Shown piece by piece: positions 20,087 to 31,000 of a DNA stretch of 47,299 bases. The DNA comes from Acanthamoeba lenticulata. Lineage: Eukaryota > Discosea > Longamoebia > Acanthamoebidae. Numbering within the stretch: the first letter of the stretch is position 1; each line of letters opens with the position of its first letter. Below the pieces are notes generated by a model that searched no databases, had not been told where the DNA came from, and saw only the letters and a list, made by a program, of their open reading frames with translations. A program made the position numbers and the translations under genes. Where the stretch lies: the NCBI GenBank assembly GCA_002179805.1, contig NAVB01000247.1:1-47299 (forward strand). Direction: 5' to 3'.

Positions 20087-20710
20087 TTATTGTTCTTGAC
20101 CGGCATTGATTTCGCCTAGTGTCTTCCACGTGCCTGAGGACGAGTCGAAAGTGGGCCAGTCGGCGGGCGGGACGACACAACTGTAGGACGCAACACGCCA
20201 GCCGTTCGTGTCATACCCGCTGGGATGGTCTGCGTAGGTCTTCCTGCACTTCGTGCAGGTGACGTCGCTCGGCATCATCCCGTGGATAGTGTAAGTTATG
20301 TCGGAGAGGCTGGGATGGTTCGCCTGGGCCTCGAAGACACAAACCTGCTCGTAGTGGGGCACCATCAGGTCTGGCGTGACGAAGAGGACGTTTGAGCGGC
20401 CGCATCCGCCCGGCGCCCGACAGTAGGCTATGACGCTGCCACGCCACTCGTTGAAGATGGTCTTGGGGTTGACCTCATCCCACCCGACACCACAGTGTCC
20501 GCAGGAGCGGGGCAGGTTGTTAATCACCTCCTGCTTGCGGACGCAGGCGGCAGCCAGGTCGGCTGGTGTGAAGCTGGGCGGGCTGGTGGGCGTGCTGTCC
20601 GTCACGGTTGGCGCGTAGGCTGCAGCCGCTTCGTAGGCCGGCCTCTGTAGGTCGTACATCATGCTGGGAGCGGGTCGGTCTCCCGCAGTGTGTCTGCCTT
20701 CAGATGTCAT
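20087..20710 (-). CDS. Cys-rich orphan with two zinc-ribbon-like modules
   Basis: Intronless, 207 codons from ATG 20710 (MTSEGRHTAGDRPAPSMMYD). A Pro/Ser/Thr-rich N-third is followed by two related halves. The first has SCGHCGVGWDEV.. and AYCRAPGGCGRSN; the second has VTCTKCRKTYADHP.. and SYSC. The CxxC pairs look like metal-binding knuckles, and the second module repeats the spacing of the first (C-x2-C, about 20-30 residues, then a Trp-Arg segment, NEWRGSVIAYC versus NGWRVASYSC). I do not recognise the family. The stop codon TAA overlaps an AATAAA polyadenylation hexamer on the minus strand (near 20090-20084), so the 3' UTR must be very short. Confidence 0.75.
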   Translation of the reverse strand: MTSEGRHTAGDRPAPSMMYDLQRPAYEAAAAYAPTVTDSTPTSPPSFTPADLAAACVRKQEVINNLPRSCGHCGVGWDEVNPKTIFNEWRGSVIAYCRAPGGCGRSNVLFVTPDLMVPHYEQVCVFEAQANHPSLSDITYTIHGMMPSDVTCTKCRKTYADHPSGYDTNGWRVASYSCVVPPADWPTFDSSSGTWKTLGEINAGQEQ

Positions 20711-21134
20711 GGTCTTGCTGAGGATAAAAGTTTGTATAATCTTTAGTTCCGCGTGTGGCCTTAAAGACCAGCGCTGGTAGTGTGGTTCACGGAAGCGAGA
20801 AATTGCTGATTGCTAAACCCCGGTTAGCGGGCTTGCTGAACTGGAGAACTGGGACTGATGGTCTCGTGGTACAGAAGAGCTCTCTTCAGCTTAAAAGTGC
20901 ATACGTAAGCCTTTGGGTGCAGCGAGGGAACAGCAGGAGGCCCGAAACCGAAGCACTTGGCGTAACGGCATTCTTCTTGAAAATGAATAAACAATTTTAA
21001 GAACGCAGCTCGTTATGACCGCGGAAGTTGTTGCTTATTCTTGAGGCAAAGAAAATCTTTCAAACTCTCGGGCCCACTTGTGATCTGCACCTCCCCCTGC
21101 GGTTTAGTTGCCCTACTTCTCTAACTCAAGCAAA
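20711..21134. other. Intergenic region between divergent genes
   Basis: 424 bp between the Cys-rich orphan (-) and Rab2 (+). It has lower GC than its neighbours. No convincing ORF, tRNA or repeat is seen. A pyrimidine-rich stretch (about 21090-21120) directly precedes the Rab2 start and resembles a transcription-start region. Confidence 0.45.
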
Positions 21135-22078
<944 letters not shown>

Positions 22079-22399
22079 ACGCACTCTCGTCCGCTCCTTC
22101 TCCTCCTCCTCCTCCTCCTCTTCTTCCCTTGCGATTCGATCTACTGCGAAGCCGAGCGAACCAAACGACGCCCCACTAGTCTGCCGACAACGCACGCGCC
22201 CTCGACCACAAGCAGCGTGTCTCTGTCTGGCTTCACACCCACGCGTGCGCCTTTTCTGTTTTGTTCGCTCCCTCTCGCGGCCACTTAAGAGTTTTGTCTT
22301 TTGCTTTCGTGTACATCTTCTCGGCTCTGAGCTTTCCTTCCGTTGCGGCAAAATGGGCGCCCTTATGAGTTGCAGCTTGGTCGAGGCTTTGGGCAGTCT
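22079..22399. other. 3' intergenic region with CT-rich tract
   Basis: 321 bp between the convergent stops of Rab2 and the phosphatase. It begins with a pyrimidine tract (CTCCTCCTC repeats, about 22096-22125). No ORF with family features is seen, and I searched it for a missing Rab C-terminal exon without success. Confidence 0.5.
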
Positions 22400-23642
22400 T
22401 CAGGTCGGCTGCTCTGCGGTGTCGCCGTTGGGGGTGAGTGTCTCGGCCTCGAGCAAGAGCAGCTGATGTCGGAAGCCGTCGTTGACTCGCACGACATCGC
22501 GGAGGTTGGTCACTATTTGGTGATGGCGTCAGAGCTGAGCAAAGACTGAGAGCGCACTTGAAAGAGACTCGTTTTTTGCGCGTGGTACCGTGCTTGTAGG
22601 CCGTCTCAAAGTCCCATCGATGAGTGAGCATGAGGTAGGCCGTTACGATGGTGGCCGAACGTGATCGTCCCTGTGCGCAGTGCACGAGCACGTTGCCGCC
22701 TGCCCGCGCGTAAGGGATGAGACGTCGGCCAGGAGGACGCCAAAGGCAAGGTCGAGGGGGCAAGCACCAGCGTTGCGCGCTCTGTCGATGAAAGTGCGCG
22801 TTGTGTGGAAGAACTGGTAGATGTTCTCGGTGACCTCGTCCATCACGCAACATCTGATGCCCGGATGAGAAGCGGCAGGAGCATGGGTGTAAGAACGTCA
22901 AGGACATGTACCGGTGGTAGGTTATGCCAAGAGCTTCATCAAACTCAAACTGGTTTAGCACCTCGTTGGTGACGTTAACGATGTGCCTGTGAGCCTCCTG
23001 GTTTGGTGAGGAGTACAAATGGCGCCAGTCTCTTGGGAGAGGTACGCGTACGTGATGTTGAGATCGCGAAGGACCTTGCGGTTGGTGGTCGTGATCTGAG
23101 AACCCAGAAAGAGGGCCGATGGAGAGGGCAAGATCTGTGATGGGTAGACCAAGAAGTCTTCACTATCGGTGCTACTCACGCGTAAGAACGGGTACGCCAG
23201 GGCAAACGCATCAGCCCCGCCTGCAAGCATTTTACTTCCCCTTGGTTAGAAGCTCAAGCAACGATAGAAATGGAGGCCAAGAACCTTCAAGCACAACGAT
23301 TTCCTTGAGGTACTTGCTGTAGGCATGTTGGAGGAACTGCAATCGCGGGTCGCTGGACGCGATACCAGGAGAAGAGCTGTGCGTGTAGACCAGCACCTTG
23401 TCCCTTCGCTCGTATCCGTAGTCGTCAGCAAAGCTTGATGCACCTTCAGGGAAGTGCTGTGCGCCCACCAGTCTGCCGCGTGCAAACTGCTCGGCGGTGC
23501 CAAAGTCGAGCACCACAAAGTCTATGTTCTATTTTTCAGGCGTTGCCATCACCTGCACCGGCCGAGCATGTGGTGAGGTACCTCCTTTTACCAGCAGGCT
23601 GTAGAAATGCATATGGGCCACTGGCACGACGGGCACTTGCAT
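22400..23642 (-). CDS. Rhodanese-like plus dual-specificity phosphatase (MKP/STYXL1 layout)
   Basis: ATG 23642 (MQVPVVPVAHMHFYSLLVKG) is spliced to DFVVLDFGTAEQFARG, a rhodanese/CDC25-like domain. Its active-site loop reads VYTHSSSPG without Cys, so it is a binding module. After LAGGADAF the phosphatase domain follows: QILPSPSALFLGSQITTTN, LRDLNIT|HIVNVTNEV, VMDEVTENIYQFF, then the P-loop VLVHCAQGRSRSATIVTAY with the catalytic Cys and Arg. The general-acid Asp is probably in the VMDEVTEN segment. The last exon, recovered through TACAAGCACG|GTACC..AAATAG|TGACC, gives VVRVNDGFRHQLLLLEAE and stops at 22400. Rhodanese followed by DUSP is the arrangement of MAP-kinase phosphatases, so a MAPK-type substrate is likely by inference. 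Confidence 0.87.
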
Positions 23643-23921
23643 CTTGACGTCTCTGGTTGAGGCTTTCGCCTTGCGCCATGCCTTTCCCTGAGCATTTTCT
23701 CAGCTTTGGCGTACGGAAAAAAAGCAACCATAAAATTCTTTGCATATCCGAGGTTAAGAAAGGAAACCTTGGTTCAACAGTCCCTAAAAGGAAGGCAACT
23801 ATTAGGCTGTCCAGGGTGGGTTGGTGGCCAACTGAATCGCGACCAACCACTCACACGGCAGCAGTCGTTGTAGCAGTTGAAGCGGTTTTTTAGTCTCGTC
23901 TCTCAACAAAAACCACTCAAG
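23643..23921. promoter_or_regulatory. Divergent promoter region
   Basis: 279 bp separate the phosphatase start (23642, -) from the EF-hand gene start (23922, +). The right end has a CAGCAGTCG..TTTTTTAG..CTCTCAACAAAAACC leader just before the ATG. No specific element is identified. Confidence 0.4.
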
Positions 23922-24547
23922 ATGGCCACTTCAGAGGAGGAGATTAAGGAGGCCTTCAACTGCTTCGACACTGACCACACTGGTGTGATCCAAAAGGAAG
24001 ACATCGGAACGGTCATCCGAGCACTTGGTATGAGACAATCAAAGCACGGTCAACACTGTACACATATTAAGCAATCATTACACAGGCAAGGCCCCCCTGG
24101 AGAAGGAGATTGACGCCATTATTGCTGAGGCTGGTACGCTGTGGATCGAAAGGCCTCAGCTCTCTTTGACTTAGTAGCTTACAATATCGGGTGCGATGAT
24201 TATCAGGTGAGGGCCCAGTGGACTTCAACAAGTTCAAGAACCTCTACAGGAAGAAGCTCCGTCGTCCCCAGGAGCTCGAGAAGGACATGCGACAGGCTTT
24301 CCGTCTTCTTGACAACACGGGCACCGGCAAGCTTTCCGAGGCCGACCTTCGCGTCCTGCTCGGCAGCCTTGGCGAGCCTCTTTCCAGCGAGGAGGTACTG
24401 CCCTTCCTTCTTCTACCTTGCAATGTAGCAGGCACATGACAATACGTTATTTGGGGGATGTAGATCGACTCCCTGTTGAAGGCGAGCGACGTGGACTCTG
24501 AGGGCAACCTCAAGTATGACGAGTTCGTTGACCTTCTTACCCAGTAA
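23922..24547 (+). CDS. Calmodulin-like EF-hand protein, probable myosin essential-light-chain type
   Basis: Four exons from ATG 23922 (MATSEEEIKEAFNCFDTDHT). Joins read IRALG|KAPLEKEIDAIIAEA|VDFNKFKNLYRKKL..LSSEE|IDSLLKASDV, with stop TAA 24545-24547, giving about 138 residues. EF-hand 1 (DTDHTGVIQKED) looks partly canonical. The second loop has collapsed and leads straight into VDFNKF. EF-hand 3 (DNTGTGKLSEAD) is near-canonical but has Asn at the second acidic site. EF-hand 4 (DVDSEGNLKYDE) is canonical. This mix of good and degenerate loops, and the length, suit a myosin light chain more than calmodulin or centrin, which keep four complete loops. Partner assignment is inference. Confidence 0.82.
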
Positions 24548-24718
24548 AAGGCGCTTCTCTTGGCGACCCCTCAACTTCTCACGGTGTACGAGAAACCGGT
24601 CTCGTGCGTGTGTGTAACCATTAAATACAGGAGCTCTCTCTTCTCCCGTTCTTGTTGTCACTGTTTTCCCCTTTGGGTCTGTTATGTACATCAGTGATCG
24701 AGGAGAAGGAGTTGAGTG

Positions 24719-26214
24719 TTAGGTCGCCATGGCGAGGAGTTGCGTGAGCCCTTGCTGCAGGACCTCGAGCACCAAGTACATGCTGTGCAGGATGAACATA
24801 ACCAACTGGCAGGCGAGCTTGACCAATTGTGGTCTGGAAAGGAAGGTGTACGCGTCAATCGTCCTGAACCCAGGCAGGTGCGTGGCGGGGGGAGAAGGCT
24901 TGTACCCGGATGGGTCAACCGCAAGGTAATGGACGGACCGAAGCGAGAAGAGGATGACGCGGAGAAACTTCCACCCGAAGAAGTACACGGACCAGAGGGC
25001 CAGGGTCAGGACCAGGTCTGTGCGTGAGTCGTGAGCGAGTGTGAGCCCCTGTGTCAGACGGACGATGGAGCAGGGCGCCCTCGGGGCGAGGCTCACCTAT
25101 GATGTAGAAGCTGGCCAACAGGATCCAATAAAAGTAGCTAGCCGCGTGGCGGCCCAGTTCCTTCACAAGGAAGGCTAAGGGCAGAAGCGGAGACGCTTGC
25201 GCCTGCGCGTTGAGCATCTCGCGGAGTACCTCTTGTTTTCGTAGGTCCACTTCTGTTGTCCACGCCTGACTCAGTCGCGTCCACGAATGCGAGACGATGA
25301 AACAAAGAGGACGGGTACCGGGATGCGACCACAGCGCGCTCCAGTAGCTGCGCGACATGTCGCCGACGAGCTCGAACCAAAGTGAGGTGAAGCTCGTGTT
25401 AACGCCCGTGAAGAAGCGCAGCCAGATGGGCGCCAGCGAAAAGACACGATAGAGGACCATCAGCACCACGACCCACTTGAGGAGCCGCAAGGTGCGTCTT
25501 CGGCGGAATCCGGGTGGAGCTGCCGCTTGGTGGTGTCGATAGTGCCCGGCGAGAGGAAGCGGTCGCGGTGGTGGGGGTACGGCCTCGTGTGGTCTAGAGA
25601 GGGTGAAAAGGCCATTACGGCCCTGAAAGGACTGGAATGCTGGAAGCTCAGGCGGCGCCGTGACGCGTTTGCGACACGAGCTGGATGTTGCGGATGAGGA
25701 AGACGACGAAGCGGACCTGCTGCGCTTTTTGGTCTCCTCTCTTGGCTCGTCCGTTTCTGCAGCCTTTTCGCGCTCCTTTGCGTAGGCCACAAAATGAGGC
25801 TTTGGTTGGGTTTCTTACCACATGCGGGAAGGGCGAAGGTACCTTCAACTCTGTGATAATGTGCTCCATCTGACGGTTGCGTACGAGCCGCGTCAAGTGG
25901 ACGGGGGTGCGGCAAGCTGGACAGGACCTTCAGGCCCAGCAGGAGGGATGAGAAATTGAGCAATGCGCGAGAAGAAGCCACGCCACAGACGTACCCTCGG
26001 CCACCGTCCTTGAGCCACTTCGTCCAGCATGCTTGGCAATAGGCGTGCCCCTCAGGGCACTGCAGCACAGCCTATCCGTTTTCGGGAGCCAAGGCCGCGT
26101 TATGAGAAGTGCAGGAGGCTGGACGAAGGGAGAAACAGTACGCACATCAGCGAAGAGTTCCTCACACAAAGGGCAAGACAGAAGACGCAACGGAAGCAGC
26201 TCCTCCTCTTCCAT
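24719..26214 (-). CDS. RING-finger multi-pass membrane protein (putative E3 ligase)
   Basis: ATG 26214 (MEEEELLPLRLLSCPLC) starts a C3HC4 RING split over three exons: CPLCEELF | LQCPEGHAYCQACW | CPACRTPVHL. After ITELK|EREKAAE comes a Ser/Arg-rich linker (KKRSRSASSSSSS) and a Pro-rich loop. The C-terminal half holds several hydrophobic helices: LLKWVVVLMVLYRVF, the YFYWILLASFYIIG region, LVLTLALWSVYFFGW and LVKLACQLVMFILHSMYLVL. Stop at 24719. A RING at the cytosolic N-terminus followed by several TM helices suggests a membrane ubiquitin ligase of the ER or organelle type, with the substrate unknown. It converges with the EF-hand gene, leaving 171 bp between stops. Confidence 0.8.
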
Positions 26215-26574
26215 GACGTCGTGCTGCGGCTTGGCGCAACAACTTTCGGCTCAACACTTTTTACAGAAGGTAACGTGGCGCTGGTTCTGTGGCCGAAGAA
26301 TGATGACGTCACCACATACCTCACGGCATTTGCGCTAAATTTCTTTTTAACGGAGTGCACGTGCAACGTATCTCCCAGATTCTGGTTCCTCAACTCACGG
26401 CTCGACCAATTAGAGATTTATGTCGACCTTCGCCCGAATTTGTCTGATTAGTGCGGCAAATATCAGAAGGAGCAGGAAAATGCAGTTTCTTCTTGAATTG
26501 GCGTTTTCTCGGACGGATAGTCGTGGTGTGTGCTATCTCGGCAGGTCACCACGAACTTCGCATCAACTCGAGCC
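26215..26574. promoter_or_regulatory. Divergent promoter region
   Basis: 360 bp between the RING protein (-) and HscB (+). A moderately A/T-rich centre (about 26330-26470) lies in it. No tRNA, repeat or separate gene is seen. Confidence 0.45.
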
Positions 26575-27841
26575 ATGTATATTCGACGACCTGTTCAATT
26601 GACCGCTGCGACATCTCCTCTTCCTTCCCTCCCCTTCTCTTCCTTCCTTCCATCCGTCAGCACCCCGCACATTCCACCATGCTGCCTCTTGCGAGTCCTG
26701 GGCGGGTCCACTGCTGGGCGAGGAGCGTCGGCGTGCCTGGCACGTAGCCGTGAGCTATCGAATTGGGCTTCTCTTAACCGCTCGTGCTACATCACAAAAT
26801 TGTCTCCGTCATCGTCATCGGCCGCATCGCGACGATTCATACGCGTGCGCGCAACCTCTTCCACGGACACCCCGGCCGCTTCACCAACAATCGATTCGTT
26901 GCCGAATGTGGAGGAAGATTCGCAACAACAAAACTGTTCCGATTGTGGGCACAGCGCGCATCAACATCAGCAACAGCATACATCAGCTGGCTGCGGTTCC
27001 GACAAATACGGCTCTCACCCCAAGTGCTGGTCATGCGACAACTTCGTGAAGGGCATCCCCCTTTTCTGTTCCTGCTGTCAGAAAGTGCAACCGCCGGTCA
27101 ACTACGACTACTTTGAGCTCATGGGCATGTACGCGTTCCCTTCTAGGTTGTTGTTGTTTGTTATTGTGGTTGTTTGGCGGCGGCTGACGTTATAGCACCC
27201 ACAAGGCCCAAGAAGTTTACGATCGATTTGGGCAAGTTGGAGAAGCACTACTGGGCTCTCCAGCGCAAGCTGCATCCCGACAACTTCCACACGGCCACCA
27301 CCGTACATAGTCCCCACCTCCAAAACACTTCCCTCCTCCTCCTCCGATGATGATGATGATGATGCACATGGCTCACTTCTTTCTTCCTGTGTAGAGGGAG
27401 CGCCACTACTCGGAAGGTGTGTCGTCCAGCATCAACGAAGCCTACCACACCCTCAAGCACCCTAACAGGCGGGCCAAGTACCTGGTAATGGCCGCTCGGT
27501 CTCGCTTCCTCAATTCTTAGAAGTGGCGGAAGGCTCTAACCTTTCGTGTTGGTGTGTAGATGAAATTGAATGGCGTCGCGCTTGATGAAACAACGGGCAC
27601 GATCACCGATCCAGAGCTGCTGATGGAAGTGATGGAGATCCGCATGCGTCTGGAAGACGCTGACGACAGCGAACTACGCGCGCTTGAGCGCGAAAACAAG
27701 GCGAGACTCGACAGCTGCTACGAAGAGATTGGGCAGGCTCTGGACGTTGGCGACATGGCCAAATGCCGCGATGTGGCCGTACGGCTTCAGTATTTTGTCA
27801 AGATCGAGGAAGAGATCAAGAGGAGAAAGCAGGTCGAGTAG
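26575..27841 (+). CDS. HSCB: Mitochondrial Fe-S co-chaperone HscB (DnaJ type III)
   Basis: ATG 26575 starts MYIRRPVQLTAAT.., an Arg/Ser-rich presequence without acids, as expected for mitochondrial import. A zinc motif of the eukaryotic HscB type follows: HPKCWSCDN..LFCSCC. The J domain begins YDYFELMGM and is spliced (GGCAT|GTACG..CACAAG|GCCC) to PKKFTIDLGKLEKHYWALQ, with the Hsp70-activating HPD in KLHPDNFH. Further exons give RERHYSEGVSSSINEAYHTL and the C-terminal HscB oligomerisation domain (MKLNGVALDETTG.., ELLMEVMEIRMRLEDA). Stop TAG at 27839-27841. HscB delivers the ISCU scaffold to mitochondrial Hsp70 for iron-sulfur cluster transfer. Gln/His-rich insertions before the zinc motif (NCSDCGHSAHQHQQQH) lengthen the protein and add an extra CxxC pair. 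Confidence 0.9.
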
Positions 27842-28016
27842 AGCGTCGGCCTGCTTTCTCTGGCCGAGGAAACGAAGTTTCAAATTTTTTCCAGTAACTG
27901 CAATTGCCTATTTATTTTATTTTCAAAACGGAAATAAAATTGTACAACAAGCTTTGCCACACACAACGCGAATTGAATTCATCAACCGTTCGAGAAGTCT
28001 CAATTTCACCTGAGAG

Positions 28017-31000
28017 ATGGACTCTACTGGCGTCGGGGTAGAATCTATTTCATCGAGTGAATGGGAGGCCCTGGCGGCTATGATGGACAGCGTGGAGAGC
28101 ACCACCAGTGCCGCCTCCGCAGTGCACGGATTTCAGCCTGCATCCTCTCTTGGGCCAAATGCTCGTTCGCCCGCTGCCTCCTCTTCCCATTCCCCTTCGT
28201 TTTCTGTATCCACAAGCACGGGAAACCGACCACATGCTAGCCGCTTTCAGCTCCCTTCCGCAAGCCCCAGCGGGAGCAATACACAAGCGGGCACGATGCC
28301 CTCCCCTCGGCCCACCAACAAAGGACCCGCCACAACGGTGTCCGTGGCTCATGGACGCCCATCCGCCTCCACCAGCCCACAGCTCCAATTTGCGCCTTCG
28401 ATGCGCAGTCCTGCCCAAGCTGCTGCTGCTGGCACCCCTGCCCGTCCCGCGCCACCCGCGCCTCGTGGCGAGAGACCTAAACCGCAATTTGAGAACCCCT
28501 ACCGCAAGCAGCAAGAGGAGAAGGACAAGTCGTTCAGTTTCTCCTACACTCCCGTGGCGGCTGACGGCGGCAGTGGCATGAACCGCTCCACGCACAACCG
28601 CTTCGCAAAGAACGCTTCCATTTTCAACTCCACCCCAGCGCCCACTTTCGACGCCGATGACAATGAGTGGGACGGAGAGTCGGCCATGTACAGCGAAAAC
28701 TACGATGATGGTGACAACTTCCAATCCTCTTCCTCTTCCTTTTCCTCTTCGTCTCGCCCAACACAGACAGCTGCACCGGCAACACCCGCCCGGGTCTCGC
28801 CGTACCCCGGCGCTCCGCCGCCCTCGGGTGCTCGAGGCACGCCGCAGCAGGCTGGCACGCCACGACCCGGCCCAGGCCGAACTCCTTTCCCGCAGCCGCG
28901 AGCACCGTTCTCTGTTGGCAACGATGTACCTATCGACGTGCAGCTCGTCGAACGGGACCGCTTCGGTGCTGGCGAGCCCCACAAGCGGGACAAGTGGGTC
29001 GCCGACTTCTACGCTGCTGTTCCTGGCAGCAAGTTTGGTTCGTTTTTTTTTTTGTTTGTTTTTTTGATGATTTATTAATGATTTAATTTTTATCTTCTTT
29101 TTGTTATATATATATATTTTTAAAAAAAAGAGTGGACTTTATGCTGATCCCGGCTGTGCGCGCTTTGCAGATGCGATGAGCAAGATGTGGACGTTCCCAG
29201 TGTCGTGCTACGAGCTCTTTGCCAATGCGGTCAAGAACGCACGCGGCGTTACTCTCAACGGGCCACTACCCCCGTGGATCGTTGAACTCTTTGTGCTCAA
29301 GCGCAAGAGGCCGCTTAACACCAACGGTGCCTACCGCTGTCCGGAAGAGCGCCACACGATCGCTTCTGTGTTTGTTTGTGGGCGCGTGTCCGGATGAGCT
29401 CACACTTATGATTTGTGCATCATGTTCACACGCAGTGCAATTGGACAAGATCCCAGTCGAGCTGCTGAACGCGCTGTATCCTTTCCAGCGGGAGGGCGTG
29501 CTGTTCGCCCTTCAGCGCAACGGGCGGGCCCTCATCGCGTACCTCGTCCCTCCGCCGATGTGTCGTTGCTTTACCAAAGAAGGCCTTCAGGGTCTCACTT
29601 GTCCCCTCCCCTCCTACACGTTCGCCCCAATTCAGCGACGAGATGGGACTGGGCAAGACGCTGCAGGCGATCGCGATCGCGGCCTACTACCGCGAGGACT
29701 GGCCTGTGCTCGTGGTGGCGCCGTCTTCCGTGCGGCAGCAGTGGGCCGAGAACTTTGAAAAGTGGATCCCGGGCCTGCGCACGGACCAGATCAAGCTCAT
29801 CATGAAGACCAAAGACGAGCCCGATGGCCTCATCAACGTCATCTCCTACGATCTCGGTATCGTCACGTCTTGGCCTGCGGCCACCGGTCATCGTCACAGC
29901 TGCCTGGGCTCACTCACGAGATTGTGTGTTGTGTGCACACAGTGGTGCGCCAAAACATGTGTACCCAGAGGAAGTTCCGCGTCATCATTGCCGATGAGAG
30001 CCACACGATCAAGAGCTATAAAGCCAAGCGCACGACCAATCTCCAGCCCCTCCTCAAGGACGCTCGACGTTGCATCTTGTTGACGGGCGTACGCGTGCCT
30101 TCCGCGCTTATTATTCAGTTTATTACCCCACTAACCCATTTTAAAAATATTAATTATTTTAAATTTTTAAATAATTAATCATCATTTTCGCTCATCTTGT
30201 GTGTCGTGGCGCCAACGACAGACACCGGCGCTGAGTCGACCAGCCGAGCTGTTCACGCAGCTCCACGCGCTCGACCCGTCCGTCTTCCCGGTTTGTACCT
30301 CCCTTCCATTCTTCCGTCTGGACTCAAGGCCTTGGGAGCACTCACGCGTTGTGGACTGTGCAGCGAATGATCGATTACGGCGTCCGGTACTGTGCGGGGC
30401 ACCAGACTCGCTTCTGCATGGACTACTCGGGCTCGTCCAACCTCAAGTACGCTCTCTTTCTCTCGTTTGACAACACGACGTGTTTGCATAGAAGCGCTTA
30501 GCATCGATCTCACTCTTTGCGTGAACAATTGAAGGGAGCTCAACCTGCTGCTGCAAGAGACGGTGATGATCAGGCGCCTCAAGTGCGACGTGCTGAACCA
30601 GTTGCCGAGCAAGAAGCGGAGCCAGGTCTTCCTCGGGATCATCGACAAGCACAAGAAGGTCATCGGCAACATCAACGCCAAGATCAAGGAGCATAAAAAG
30701 ATGTTCCACATCGCCAACAGCACCGACGCCGCCAAGGTCTCGCCTCCCCTTCATTTTATTGTTGTTGTTGTTGGTCCCACATGCGCCTCACCACTGTTCA
30801 TATGCTTACTACTCGAGCAGACGGCGCGGTTCGAGGCCTGGCGGCTGATCAAGGAGCTCTACCACAACACCGGCACAGCCAAACTGCCGGCCGTCACCGG
30901 TACGCACACCAGCCTCTTCTGCCCTCGGCCCTTGTCTTCTTCTTGTCGTCGCCCCCAACTTTTTCTTCTTCTGCAAACCAACCATCTTCGCTTCTTCATC

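Noticed and set aside
29040..29130. Possible mobile-element insertion: T-rich and (TA)n stretch in the helicase gene
   Set aside because: It is bounded by usable splice sites and has no terminal repeats or target duplication, so an A/T-rich intron is enough.
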